Source: a virus. From it: a DNA stretch of 55,635 nt. The notes below the pieces were generated by a model, which saw only the letters and a program-made list of their open reading frames with translations, had not been told where the DNA came from and made no database searches. Position numbers and translations under genes: made by a program. The stretch lies in the IMG/VR virus record IMGVR_UViG_3300003319_000118, positions 1-55,635 of that record. One strand, written 5' to 3'. This document shows, in pieces, positions 1-7,814 of the stretch (within the stretch, counting starts at the first letter, position 1; each line of letters begins with the position of its first letter).

Positions 1-345
1 TGGGTCGTCACCTTCCCCGGCCTCACCTGTTCGTGTCCGGCCGCGCGTCTCCCCTACTGCTCACACAGGGCGACGGCCGTTGACCGCTACTTCACCGTCG
101 AGGGTACGGGCTTCGAGTTGTCGGAGTACACGAAGGCGCTCATGGATGCACGTCTCGCCCTGCGCCTCCGCATCCGGTCAGGAGAGACCACGAAGAATGA
201 CCGCACCTACTTAAGATTTTGCGAGCGGTTCTACAGAGACAAGTTGGCGAAGGCTGCGGCCGTAGTCCCGCCCATCACGGAGACGGTTGTGCGTGAAGGC
301 GGCAGGACTCGCACGATTACGCGCTGCGGCAGTTTCACTATCTGA
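1..345 (+). CDS. SWIM zinc-finger protein, C-terminal part (5' end outside window)
   Basis: The reading frame is open from the first base, so the gene begins upstream. The first residues contain CSCPAA followed by a CSH triplet, which fits the SWIM zinc-finger pattern CxC...CxH; such domains bind nucleic acid or protein partners and are common as small phage proteins. The C-terminal 75 residues are basic with no recognised domain. The incomplete gene at 55551-55635 reads like the missing N-terminus of this protein, which suggests that the window ends belong together on a circle. The stop is followed 14 bases later by the next start with a strong ribosome site. Confidence 0.75.
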   Translation, partial: WVVTFPGLTCSCPAARLPYCSHRATAVDRYFTVEGTGFELSEYTKALMDARLALRLRIRSGETTKNDRTYLRFCERFYRDKLAKAAAVVPPITETVVREGGRTRTITRCGSFTI

Positions 346-359
346 AAAGGAGTTTCCCC

Positions 360-533
360 ATGTTCATCGACGTACTCGAACAACCCGACACAGACTGCCC
401 GCTCTGCTTCCAGCCCTTGAACGGCGAGCAGTTCTTTCATCTCTCCTGTGCACAGGAGGAGAACGCCCGCGCGGACGCGGTGAACTTGGACGACGACACG
501 GACGATGGCGAGTGGAACCGCTGGGAAGTCTAA
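360..533 (+). CDS. small Cys-motif protein (57 aa)
   Basis: ATG is preceded by AAAAGGAG at good distance. The product has a CPLC pair and a later HLSC element, so a single zinc-binding knuckle is plausible, then an acidic C-terminus (DLDDD-like run). The stop TAA overlaps the next ATG (TAATG), indicating translational coupling. Function unknown; typical of small early phage proteins. Confidence 0.65.
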   Translation: MFIDVLEQPDTDCPLCFQPLNGEQFFHLSCAQEENARADAVNLDDDTDDGEWNRWEV

Positions 534-697
534 TGAGCCTCCAACGCTACAGCTACATGCACAGGACTTCCCCGCCCCGGCGGTCGAAGTTCCACGCGCG
601 CCGACACCCTCTCAGCACCCGCAAGGGCTTGATTGAGGAGCTTGACCGCGCCGATCTTATGAACCGCTTCAACTACGCAACAGACAAAACCGACTAA
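533..697 (+). CDS. small basic protein of unknown function (54 aa)
   Basis: Starts at the ATG that overlaps the TAA of the preceding gene. N-terminal half is rich in Arg/Lys/His (RTSPPRRSKFHARRH), and the C-terminal half has an amphipathic LIEELDRADLMNRF segment. A longer frame reaching upstream to 287 is open but lacks a ribosome site and overlaps two better genes. Downstream the operon is interrupted by the TnpB element. No family recognised. Confidence 0.55.
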   Translation: MSLQRYSYMHRTSPPRRSKFHARRHPLSTRKGLIEELDRADLMNRFNYATDKTD

Positions 698-726
698 CCA
701 CCCCGCCCCCACCCGGGCACGAAGTC

Positions 727-744
727 GGTTGATTCGAACGAACC
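727..744. repeat. imperfect palindrome at the presumed right end of the TnpB element
   Basis: GGTT...AACC outer arms with a TTCGAA core, two mismatched pairs between. It begins three bases past the tnpB stop in the direction of tnpB transcription, the usual place for the end hairpin recognised by TnpA in the IS200/IS605 family. Confidence 0.45.
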
Positions 745-747
745 TTC

Positions 748-1857
748 TCAGGCCAACGCTTCTACTGAAACGCTTGACGCCTGAAGCCGAACCGCTCGGC
801 TCAAGATAACGAGAGCACTTACATGGTCACGAGGCAGAGACAACCCGCAAGACTGGCAATCATGCCAACGATCCGAAAGCGTTTTGCGAACCTCTGCCCC
901 GCAGGTGCATGTCTGACTTGTACCGTTGGGATTCACACGAACCAGTACGCGCCCGGCGCTCTCAGCCTTGTACGCGATGAAGTTCAGGAATTGCCCCCAT
1001 GCGGCATCCGTGACGGACTTCGCCAACATCGTGCGGGCGAGTCCCTTGATATTCAAATCCTCGACCGCAATCAGGCCGTGATTGTTGACGAGCCAGCGAG
1101 AAAGATTGTGGTGGAAGTCTGCACGTTGGTTACGAACGTGCGCGTGAGCGCGTTGCAGAAGTTGAACCGCCTTGCGTCTCCGATTCGAGCCCTTCTTGCG
1201 GCGTGCCACGCGCCGCTGCGCTCGCCTGAATCTCTTTTGCGCCGCGCGATAGTGGCGCGGATTTTCAATCTCAGTCCCATCATCAAGTGTGGCGAACGCA
1301 GAGAGTCCAACGTCAACGCCAACCCTCGCATCGCACGCGGGCAGCGTCTTTGGTTCACACTCACAGACGAACACGGCAAACCATCGGCCTGCCTCGCGCT
1401 TGATGTGCAACTCTTTGATTTCGCCTTCAACGGGGCGGTGCAGCTTGATTCTGACTTGACCGACCTTCGAGATGCGGAGATGTCTTTCGGTGAGCGCGTG
1501 GCCGATCTGTCGGAAGGTCAAAGAGTCGTAACGACGGAAGGATTTAAAACGTGGGTAGCCCGGCTGTTCGCCTCGCTTCACTCTACGAAAGAAAGCCTTG
1601 AATGCTTTATCCACCCGCTTCAGAACGTCCTCAACTGCGTTGGAGTTTACGCCCGCCAAGTCGGGGCGCAGTTTCTTGATTTCGGGCAGTTGCTTGGACT
1701 GGTCGTAGAAACTGACGGAGACGCGATTCAACTTCCAAGCATCGCGGCGCTCTTGGAGAGCTGCGTTGTAGAGTTCGGCGCACAAGGCAAGTTGGCATTC
1801 AAGTGTCTCGGCCTGAGACTTCGTCGGATAGAGTCTGAATTTGAATGCCTTGAGCAT
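748..1857 (-). CDS. tnpB: TnpB, RNA-guided nuclease of IS200/IS605 type (369 aa)
   Basis: Full-length OrfB/TnpB. N-terminal helix-turn-helix-like and oligonucleotide-binding part starts FKFRLYPT. RuvC-like motifs: D182 in GVDVG, E266 in AVEDL, D344 in LPRDH. Four-Cys zinc finger C317, C319, C334, C337. Known family role: omega-RNA-guided DNA cutting that helps retain the element. Oddities: the first zinc pair is CxC, one residue shorter than the usual CxxC, and the third RuvC motif reads PRDHVSA where relatives usually have DRDHNAA, so activity may be reduced although the three acidic residues remain. ATG start lies in TAATTAGCC-ATG without a clear ribosome site. Confidence 0.92.
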   Translation of the reverse strand: MLKAFKFRLYPTKSQAETLECQLALCAELYNAALQERRDAWKLNRVSVSFYDQSKQLPEIKKLRPDLAGVNSNAVEDVLKRVDKAFKAFFRRVKRGEQPGYPRFKSFRRYDSLTFRQIGHALTERHLRISKVGQVRIKLHRPVEGEIKELHIKREAGRWFAVFVCECEPKTLPACDARVGVDVGLSAFATLDDGTEIENPRHYRAAQKRFRRAQRRVARRKKGSNRRRKAVQLLQRAHAHVRNQRADFHHNLSRWLVNNHGLIAVEDLNIKGLARTMLAKSVTDAAWGQFLNFIAYKAESAGRVLVRVNPNGTSQTCTCGAEVRKTLSDRWHDCQSCGLSLPRDHVSALVILSRAVRLQASSVSVEALA

Positions 1858-1897
1858 GGCTAATTATAACACCGTCAGTAGTTTGGCGGGAAAATCT

Positions 1898-1909
1898 CCG
1901 GGCACGAAG
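1898..1909. repeat. 12-base direct repeat flanking the TnpB element (partner at 713-724)
   Basis: CCGGGCACGAAG is found exactly at both junctions. IS200/IS605 elements do not normally duplicate target DNA, so this may be a true duplication, a pre-existing leader repeat used as target, or a trace of recombination. A related leader (CCCCGGGGCACAACGAAAGG) precedes the gene at 5480. Confidence 0.6.
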
Positions 1910-1917
1910 GAGAGACG

Positions 1918-2151
1918 ATGAAACGACGAGCGGTGCAGCAGTACGGGAGCGACGGCCAACCCGTGTACATCGTCAGGACGCGAAGCGGCCGTCGCTACTA
2001 CCTCACCGGCAAGCCGTCGGAGTTGCGGCAGATGTGTAACGACGAAGCTCTGCCGCTTGACCCGTCCGACCCGCTGAGCGAGACGGATACGGTCGTGAGC
2101 GTGCGGCGCTATAAGCGGGTGCCGCACGGAGAGGCGAAACGTCATGCCTGA
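1918..2151 (+). CDS. small basic protein of unknown function (77 aa)
   Basis: ATG follows GAAGGAGAGACG. The product begins KRRAVQQYG and has a YIVRTRSGRRYYLTGK segment resembling small beta-rich phage proteins. Its 3' end overlaps the next start by eight bases, so the two are probably co-translated. This is the first phage gene after the TnpB element and may have lost its normal upstream transcript. Confidence 0.6.
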   Translation: MKRRAVQQYGSDGQPVYIVRTRSGRRYYLTGKPSELRQMCNDEALPLDPSDPLSETDTVVSVRRYKRVPHGEAKRHA

Positions 2152-2377
2152 CAAAACCGGCTTCCTGTTGAATGTCGAGACGACCGGTCGTCTCGACATT
2201 GACGGCGCGGATCAACTCGCCACGGAGATTTTATTGATACTGGCCGAGCGCCTCGGTCACGTCGAAGTGAGCGGCCGGCACGTCGAGCGCGTGAGTATCG
2301 AACTGGCACGCACCGGACTACTAAAACACTCTGTCGGCTTCGGCGATGACGGAAGAGCGCTTGAGCGTCGCCTTTGA
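2144..2377 (+). CDS. unknown phage protein (77 aa)
   Basis: Starts inside the end of the preceding gene. The protein is short, mixed alpha/beta in appearance, with DIDGADQLATEILLILAERLG followed by VEVSGRHVERVSIEL. No Cys motif, signal or membrane segment. No family recognised. Confidence 0.6.
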   Translation: MPDKTGFLLNVETTGRLDIDGADQLATEILLILAERLGHVEVSGRHVERVSIELARTGLLKHSVGFGDDGRALERRL

Positions 2378-2425
2378 GAAGTGAGCAGGAACCCACCCCC
2401 AATGGGCAACAGGAGAGACGAGACG

Positions 2426-3106
2426 ATGAGCGAAACGAGTTTCACCCCCGGCCCTTGGATGGCCTTCGCGGACGGATACCGCGGGCACGAGATACGAGCG
2501 CAAGGCAAGGCGGTCGGCTACGTCTACGGCGCGCACGACGCGCAACTCGTAACCGCCACCCCTGACTTCGCAACACTGGCCGGGACGCTTATCGCAAGGT
2601 TCGGAGGGACGCCCGCAGACGAACTCGCGCTGCAAATCGCGGAAGACCCTTCAACGCTGACTGATTGCGTTGCCCTCGCCCGCGCAGCCGTCAACAAAGC
2701 ACTCGGCAACGAAATCTTTGAGCGCCTGAATCGCCTCTCGCGTGAAGAGTACGAGGCGGCCGTTGCCGTCGTGCGAAGGCTCGCTCGCGATGAAGAGGTC
2801 TCCGACGGTGAACTGGCCGACGCCATGTTCGAGATGTCTAACCGCCTCGACATCTTCAACGCTTTACTTCCCCTCTGCTCAGAGATGCTTGAACGCTTCA
2901 TGCGACACGCCGGGATTGAGGAGACGCCGCGCGGGATAAGCCTGAGCATGATCGAAGAGGCGAAACGTGATGCGCGACGCGACGAAGAATTGGACACAGC
3001 ACACGAACTGCGCGCCTGCGGAGGCGACTGCCCACGTTGCCAGCAAGAGCGTGCGGAACAACGCGACGAGCAGTTTGAAGAGTGTGAAGAGTTGGACGTG
3101 CCGTAA
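2426..3106 (+). CDS. phage protein with TPGPW N-terminus and C-terminal Cys cluster (226 aa)
   Basis: Start chosen at the ATG after AGGAGAGACGAGACG; an upstream in-frame ATG at 2381 lacks such a site. N-terminus FTPGPWMAF and, about 35 residues later, AHDAQLVTATPDF match the common phage domain that opens with TPGPW and ends with an A-R/Q-L-I-A-x-x-P signature; its role is unknown. The middle is helical and acidic. Near the C-terminus CGGDCPRC suggests a zinc site. Confidence 0.75.
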   Translation: MSETSFTPGPWMAFADGYRGHEIRAQGKAVGYVYGAHDAQLVTATPDFATLAGTLIARFGGTPADELALQIAEDPSTLTDCVALARAAVNKALGNEIFERLNRLSREEYEAAVAVVRRLARDEEVSDGELADAMFEMSNRLDIFNALLPLCSEMLERFMRHAGIEETPRGISLSMIEEAKRDARRDEELDTAHELRACGGDCPRCQQERAEQRDEQFEECEELDVP

Positions 3107-3138
3107 TCGCCCCTCCCCCTTACAAGGAGACTGAACCG

Positions 3139-3567
3139 ATGACGAGCCTGATGACCGACGAAGAATTAGAGCCCACGAAGCGTGAGCAAATCCTTTCTCT
3201 CTACGAAGGCGGCACCAAAGACATCGCGGAGATCGTCAAACAGGTCAAAGCGCGTCCTTCCTACGTGGCACAGGTCTTACAGCAGGCCGGACATCTGGAA
3301 GACTACTTCGACCTCTACACAACTACCCACGCCGAGCGCGGCGTTTACTCGCGCTTCTTTCGCAACGTGCTCTCGTTCCGCAACGTGGAGACCGCGCAAG
3401 AGTCTTGCCTGAAACTCTCTCGCCTCTACGACTACTTTGAGCGATTGGGCGACCACGCAGGCCAACACCACGCAACGATTCTCGCCCTGACAGGTAAGAA
3501 CCGTGCGCGATGGTCAGGGAAGATGGACGAATCACAAATCTTTTCCGACTGGCTTGCAACCCATTGA
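3139..3567 (+). CDS. helix-turn-helix protein (142 aa)
   Basis: ATG is preceded by ACAAGGAGACTGAACCG. Residues about 15-50 (REQILSLYEGG...IVKQVKARPSYVAQVLQQAG) read as a trihelical helix-turn-helix, so DNA binding is likely. The rest is helical with many aromatic residues and no recognised domain. Probably a small early regulator within the rightward operon. Confidence 0.65.
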   Translation: MTSLMTDEELEPTKREQILSLYEGGTKDIAEIVKQVKARPSYVAQVLQQAGHLEDYFDLYTTTHAERGVYSRFFRNVLSFRNVETAQESCLKLSRLYDYFERLGDHAGQHHATILALTGKNRARWSGKMDESQIFSDWLATH

Positions 3568-3582
3568 ACAGGAGACATCCCC

Positions 3583-3828
3583 ATGCCCGGCTATCTCATG
3601 CAAGAGCTTTTCCCCGACAACCCCCACGCGCCTTACTCCGAAGAGTGGCGCGAAGAGAACCACAGGCAGCACGTCCGCCGACTCGACACAGACCCGGAGT
3701 ACGCGCGCGACTACGCAGAAGCGTGCGCCGTGGACAACTACCTGTCCGACATAGCCGAGCGCGAGTTTGAAGGCGAGGGCAATGAGCCCGACAACGACGA
3801 CCCCATTCAGTCAATAGAGTGGCTATGA
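3583..3828 (+). CDS. small acidic phage protein (81 aa)
   Basis: Good ribosome site (CAGGAGACATCCCC-ATG). Strongly acidic C-terminus (FEGEGNEPDNDDP). No domain recognised. Ten bases separate it from the next gene, in the same operon. Confidence 0.6.
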   Translation: MPGYLMQELFPDNPHAPYSEEWREENHRQHVRRLDTDPEYARDYAEACAVDNYLSDIAEREFEGEGNEPDNDDPIQSIEWL

Positions 3829-3837
3829 GGAGCACAG

Positions 3838-4059
3838 ATGCCGAACCGAGAAAGCTTCATCAACTCCCTGCGCCAGTTAGCGGAGACCACCAAAGAGGCG
3901 GGAGAACTGCCCGCCGCGGGAGTCCTCTTCGCCCTCTGCGCCGCGATGGTCGAGGGGCGCGAGATGGAACTGTTCGCCCTGACCGTCCCGTTCGCCGCGG
4001 CGCAGTACGAGCGACTGACGGGTGGGCCCGATTGGGGCGACGACACGCTAAAGGTATGA
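3838..4059 (+). CDS. unknown helical protein (73 aa)
   Basis: AGGAGCACAG precedes the ATG. The product is alpha-helical with Ala-rich amphipathic segments (LRQLAETTKEAGELPAAG). Its stop overlaps the next start (ATGA at 4056-4059), so it is translationally coupled to the NinG-like nuclease. Function unknown. Confidence 0.6.
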   Translation: MPNRESFINSLRQLAETTKEAGELPAAGVLFALCAAMVEGREMELFALTVPFAAAQYERLTGGPDWGDDTLKV

Positions 4060-4583
4060 TCGTGACCCTTCCCCGCAAAGCCCACCACAAGACTTTCAAG
4101 CCGCGCAAAGCTCCGCTAGGGCGCTCACCCTTCCGCCGTGGTGTGGCAGGTAATTACTCGTCCACCTTCAAGCCTCGCCACAGGCTGAACCGTGGGCACC
4201 ACCCCATTGACACCTTCAAAGGTTTGGTCGAGGCGAACGATGAAGTAGTGAGCCTGATTACGCGCGGACGCGAGACTGAGTGTATCTGTTGCGGGTCTAC
4301 TGAGGAGTTGACCAACGGACATTTGTTCTCACGCCGACACCACGCGACGCGCTTTGACGTGACCGAAGATGGCAACTGCCACACGCAATGCTGGCCGTGC
4401 AACAAACGGCATCAGTCCAACAAAGACCCGTACACATTCGCCTTCGTCCGGCGCTTCGGGTCTGAAGCACTTGCGCGCGTCAGAGATCGTGCGCTCTCGG
4501 GCGAGAAGTTCACGAAGGACGAGTTGAGGCGGATGCTTGATAGCAACCGTGAGTTGTTGAGGATGATGAGGAAAGCAGCATGA
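4056..4583 (+). CDS. NinG/Rap-like HNH recombination nuclease (175 aa)
   Basis: Starts at the ATG overlapping the previous stop. After a basic N-terminus, residues about 75-120 show CICCGS, NGHLFSRR, RFDVTEDGNCHTQCWPCN and HQSN, the zinc/HNH arrangement of lambda NinG (Rap), which acts on recombination intermediates in the lambda Red pathway. Length is close to NinG family members. It overlaps the next gene by ATGA, so nuclease and methyltransferase are co-expressed. Function assigned by motif only. Confidence 0.75.
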   Translation: MIVTLPRKAHHKTFKPRKAPLGRSPFRRGVAGNYSSTFKPRHRLNRGHHPIDTFKGLVEANDEVVSLITRGRETECICCGSTEELTNGHLFSRRHHATRFDVTEDGNCHTQCWPCNKRHQSNKDPYTFAFVRRFGSEALARVRDRALSGEKFTKDELRRMLDSNRELLRMMRKAA

Positions 4584-5359
4584 GCGCACAAGTAAACATA
4601 CCCGATGAAGTCCTAAGCATCCTGAAACGCTCGCGCGTCGAGGGCGACAAGTTGTATCTACCACGAGAGCAGTTAGAGCGCGGCCTTTACGAGCAAGTCA
4701 ATAAGGCGCTGTCGAAGCTCGGCGGCAAGTGGAAGGGCGGCAAGGTTCGCGCGCACGTCTTTGATCGGGATGTATCGGAAGTTATTCAGACGGCGGTCGG
4801 CGTGGGTTCATTCATTGACGAGAAGAAAGAATTTCAATTCTTCGAGACGCCGCGTGCCGTGGCCGAGCGCATGATTGAGTTGGCCGACCTTCGCCCGGGG
4901 CAGATGATTCTTGAGCCGAGCGCGGGCATGGGGAAACTGGCTCACATCATTCAACAACAGATGCCCGAAGGCTGCTCGCTGTGCGTCTGTGAAGTGAATC
5001 CCTTTATGCGCCTGCGCCTTGAGTCGGCGGGCTTCCGTGTCGCGGCCTTCCCCGGCTTCGACTTTCTCAGATATGAGCCTCACGGAGCGCAATACGTCTT
5101 CGACCGCATCATTCAGAACCCGCCTTTCTCAAAAGGGCAGGACGCCGAGCACCTGATACACGCCTTCTACTGCCTCGCGCCCGGTGGACGCCTCGTCTCC
5201 GTGATGAGCGCGGGCATTACCTTCAGGCAGGATACGGCGTACCGCGAGACCGCCTCTGTGGTGCGCGACTTCGGCGGCTCAATCGAAGAGTTGCCAGCGG
5301 GCAGCTTCAAGGAGAGCGGGACTAACACGCGAGCGGTGATCGTCACGCTGAACAAGTGA
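4580..5359 (+). CDS. N6-adenine DNA methyltransferase (259 aa)
   Basis: SAM-binding motif I (LEPSAGMGKLA) and catalytic NPPF (residues IIQNPPF) identify an N6-adenine class methyltransferase. The N-terminal 80 residues carry KWKGGKVRAHVF, an element found in phage orphan methyltransferases. No restriction partner is adjacent, so an orphan role (protecting phage DNA or marking replication) is likely. It is coupled to the NinG-like gene by ATGA. A small GC hairpin (GGCGC-GCAA-GCGCC) follows the stop. Confidence 0.85.
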   Translation: MSAQVNIPDEVLSILKRSRVEGDKLYLPREQLERGLYEQVNKALSKLGGKWKGGKVRAHVFDRDVSEVIQTAVGVGSFIDEKKEFQFFETPRAVAERMIELADLRPGQMILEPSAGMGKLAHIIQQQMPEGCSLCVCEVNPFMRLRLESAGFRVAAFPGFDFLRYEPHGAQYVFDRIIQNPPFSKGQDAEHLIHAFYCLAPGGRLVSVMSAGITFRQDTAYRETASVVRDFGGSIEELPAGSFKESGTNTRAVIVTLNK

Positions 5360-5479
5360 CGGCGCGCAAGCGCCCCTTAACTGCTCACGCTCGCGTGAAC
5401 CCGAGTAAGGCGAAGGCAACCAAACGCTCTTGAACTGCACACCACCCCCGCCCCCCGGGGCACAACGAAAGGCGCACCG

Positions 5480-5869
5480 ATGAACTACTTACGAGAAGCG
5501 AACGTCGCACGCGCGACGGAAGATTTCAAGACCTATCAGAATGCAGGCGTCCTGTACTTTACGACCGCACTAGCGGGTGAAGTTGGGGAGCTGTGCAACC
5601 TCATCAAGAAGATGGAACGGGCGAAGGTCGGCGGGCCGGACATCGGCTATTGGGACAGAGACCCGGCTACAAAGCGTGGCGAACGTTGGACGGCGAGCGA
5701 ATCGAACCACGACCGACACATTGGATGCCGCTTCCAAGTCCGCCAGAGGCCAGATAGGGCGTCCCCTCGGCGTCTCAGAGGGGAAGATGAAGGCGTAAAG
5801 CCTTATGGCAGAGGGGCTAGGTTATTGCGCTCTCAAGCGCGCGTGAGGTTGAAGGATGGCGAAGGCTGA
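5480..5869 (+). pseudogene. MazG-like nucleotide pyrophosphohydrolase, broken after about 60 residues
   Basis: Residues 20-57 (YFTTALAGEVGELCNLIKK...PDIGYWDRDP) match the N-terminal part of phage MazG-like enzymes, which hydrolyse NTPs or ppGpp-like substrates. The second half that should supply the EExxD-type metal motif is absent: after DPAT the frame turns into low-likelihood Arg-rich sequence up to the stop. A second frame ending at 5798 carries the short run ARGQIGRPLGVSEGK, so the rest may be foreign or rearranged DNA. Start ATG follows GAAAGGCGCACCG. Probably non-functional. Confidence 0.5.
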
Positions 5870-6707
5870 GCTGGCACAAGAAGTGAGGGAGAGGCCGATT
5901 ATCTTTAGCGGGCGGCATGTCGTTGCCATCCTCTTGGGGCGCAAGACGCAAACGCGCCGCGTCGTTAAGTGGAAGCTCCGCGAAGAGGGGTTGAATCTGT
6001 CGGCCTCTTCTCTATCGCTCGGCTTCTACTGTACCGACATGCCGTCCAGTGGCTACGTCCTGAGAAGCCGCGATGGGCGGGGGCTCTGGAATGACAGGAC
6101 GTACCCGCTCCATTCCCCCCACGGTGCGCCCGATGAGCGCCTGTGGGTGCGGGAGGCTCTGTGGGTGAGCGATTGTGGCAACTACTACGCCCGCCAAGCC
6201 AACGAATCCTGCTCGGATATGGAAGTCCTCACTTTAGACGGTGAGACGGTATGGAGAAGTACGCCGCCGCCATATGAGTACGCCTTGCCCCACTCAACGA
6301 CCGGGTGGAGTAACCGTAGCCACGTCCGCGAGGGCGCGTGTGAAGTAAGTTTCGCGGACTGCGACCCGACAATAAAGATTGAGCCGTTCAAGGGCAATAC
6401 CATCCTGCGAAATTATAAAGCCGTCTTCTCTAAGCGCCTCTCCCCTTATCACATGCCGCGACGGCTATCGCGGCTCACGCTGGAAATAGAGTCGGTGAGA
6501 ATCGAAAGATTGAAGGACGTCACGCCGCACGATGCCTGCGGCGAATACGCCACATTCTATTGCGGACAGCATGTCCCGAGCGCGATGTGCGTTGAAGGAT
6601 TCACGCGGGGCTGGGACACGCTGAACGCCAAGCGCGGCTTCGGTTGGGATACAAACCCGTGGGTCTGGGTACTGTCCTTCCGCAGAATGCAACCCGCTCG
6701 CGCCTGA
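5856..6707 (+). CDS. ASCH-like phage protein (283 aa)
   Basis: N-terminus RPIIFSGRHVVAILLGRKTQTRRVV, central ERLWVREAL-like segment and C-terminal GFGWDTNPWVWVLSF follow a widespread phage family related to ASCH (RNA-binding, PUA-like beta-barrel) domains. Substrate unknown; RNA or modified nucleotide binding is the usual proposal. Last gene of the rightward block before the convergent ParA operon. Confidence 0.7.
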   Translation: MAKAELAQEVRERPIIFSGRHVVAILLGRKTQTRRVVKWKLREEGLNLSASSLSLGFYCTDMPSSGYVLRSRDGRGLWNDRTYPLHSPHGAPDERLWVREALWVSDCGNYYARQANESCSDMEVLTLDGETVWRSTPPPYEYALPHSTTGWSNRSHVREGACEVSFADCDPTIKIEPFKGNTILRNYKAVFSKRLSPYHMPRRLSRLTLEIESVRIERLKDVTPHDACGEYATFYCGQHVPSAMCVEGFTRGWDTLNAKRGFGWDTNPWVWVLSFRRMQPARA

Positions 6708-6737
6708 GAGCGCGCACCCCCTCATCACGAAGGGCGG

Positions 6738-7814
6738 CTACTCCCCTTTGGTCTTTGACAGCTCGGTCTTAACCTGCTCCCAGTCTTCCGCGTGGAAACC
6801 GCCCGCGAACTGCTCTTCGATCTGTTCAAGCGTGCGCTTCTCATGTTCCATGTAGTCGAGCAGGAAGGCGATGCGTTCCTTCAACTCTTCTTCTGAGAGT
6901 CGCCGATTCGGGTCAGGGGCTTGGCCGCGGAACTGCTCTTCAGAGAGGGTGCGCGAAGCTTGCGAGCGCTCAGGGCGCGTTTTAGGAGCGAAGAGGCGGG
7001 TCAGGTGTGCGGCGGCAAACTTGGCGGCGTCTCCAACGACATCGGTGTTTAAGCGGGCGCGCCGTATCTCGTCGGCCACAAGCCGCAACGCGGGCTGCCA
7101 GTCGCCGCGCCCAGTCTTTAGTTCCCTTTCGAGTTCGCGCAGGGGTCGAAGCTCATCATCATCTGTAGTAGTTGTCTTAATAGAAGTCTTGGGTTCGTCG
7201 GAAGGTCTTTGAAAATCAACGGCTTGACCCCCACCACCCAACACCAGATTTTGGTTGGTGGGTGGGGCCAGATTTTGGTTGGTAGCTGGTTGGTGGGTGG
7301 TCTGTGGCTGGTGGCTGGTGGGTGGTGCCTCCTCCGGCGTCAGGACTTCGTAGTCTGCGCCGGTGTTGTCGCCGCGGACGTAATGGCGGCGGACAAGGCC
7401 GACACGCTCTAAATGCTTCAAGTGTGCCTTCAGGGTGTTGTGGCTCACGCCCGCCCAAGCCATCACCTCATCGAGCGTCGCCCGCACCGTCCGGCGCGGC
7501 ACGACCGCCCCCCGCGTGCGCTGGTATAGGGCGTCATAGGTCTTCTTACTCTCGCCTTTGAACCGTCCCGCCGGCAGCGCATCCCTGACCACCGAGTTCG
7601 GCACGCGAACGAAATCCCGCGCGGGGGCTATAGGGTGGGTGGTAGGTGGTGGCTGGTCGGTGGCTGGTGGGTGGTGGGTGGTCTGCGCCGCGAGTGCAGG
7701 CCCGACCAAATTAAATATCGGGTGGTCGGGCGGCGGGGTAGGCGACTCAAGCGGCTTGGCCGGCTCGCGCACCGGCAGTTTCGAGGTGCGCGGTTTAGGC
7801 TTGGCGTCCTTCAT
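6738..7814 (-). CDS. winged-helix DNA-binding protein paired with ParA (358 aa)
   Basis: Start overlaps the ParA stop (ATGA at 7811-7814), so it is the third gene of the xre-parA operon. Residues about 70-155 form a winged helix (FVRVPNSVVRD..., then DEVMAWAGVSHNTLKAHLKHLERVGLVRR). The domain is flanked by Pro/Thr/Gln/His-rich linkers with repeated TNQNL and HQPxTTHQP units, and a charged helical C-terminus. By position it is a candidate centromere-binding partner for ParA or a replication initiator; no ParB or RepA family signature was seen, so either role is inference. Confidence 0.7.
   Translation of the reverse strand: MKDAKPKPRTSKLPVREPAKPLESPTPPPDHPIFNLVGPALAAQTTHHPPATDQPPPTTHPIAPARDFVRVPNSVVRDALPAGRFKGESKKTYDALYQRTRGAVVPRRTVRATLDEVMAWAGVSHNTLKAHLKHLERVGLVRRHYVRGDNTGADYEVLTPEEAPPTSHQPQTTHQPATNQNLAPPTNQNLVLGGGGQAVDFQRPSDEPKTSIKTTTTDDDELRPLRELERELKTGRGDWQPALRLVADEIRRARLNTDVVGDAAKFAAAHLTRLFAPKTRPERSQASRTLSEEQFRGQAPDPNRRLSEEELKERIAFLLDYMEHEKRTLEQIEEQFAGGFHAEDWEQVKTELSKTKGE
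7240..7325. repeat. G-rich minisatellite within the winged-helix gene
   Basis: GGTTGGTGGGTGG-type units repeat on the + strand, including two copies of CAGATTTTGGTTGGT. A second G-rich cluster lies at about 7635-7685. Both encode the low-complexity linkers and could form G-quadruplex-like structures in single-stranded DNA. Confidence 0.55.

Larger units (their letters stand above)
725..1897 (-). mobile_element. solitary TnpB insertion element (IS200/IS605-like, no TnpA)
   Basis: A single leftward tnpB separates two rightward phage genes that otherwise would be about 30 bases apart. No tnpA is present, so the element would depend on another transposase or be immobile. An imperfect palindrome (GGTTGATTCGAACGAACC, 727-744) sits just past the tnpB stop where IS200/605 right-end hairpins lie. 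The boundaries are inferred: the 12-base string CCGGGCACGAAG occurs on both sides (713-724 and 1898-1909), and the DNA outside rejoins as a normal leader ending in GAAGGAGAGACG-ATG. A guide RNA (omega RNA) would be expected to overlap the tnpB 3' end and read into the left flank. Confidence 0.6.

Noticed and set aside
287-697. 136-codon rightward frame
   Set aside because: Overlaps two better supported genes; only its last 54 codons, starting at 533, are retained.
823-1863. Long rightward open frame (346 codons) antisense to tnpB
   Set aside because: It is the shadow of tnpB: no ribosome site, poor protein composition, and the opposite strand has clear catalytic motifs.
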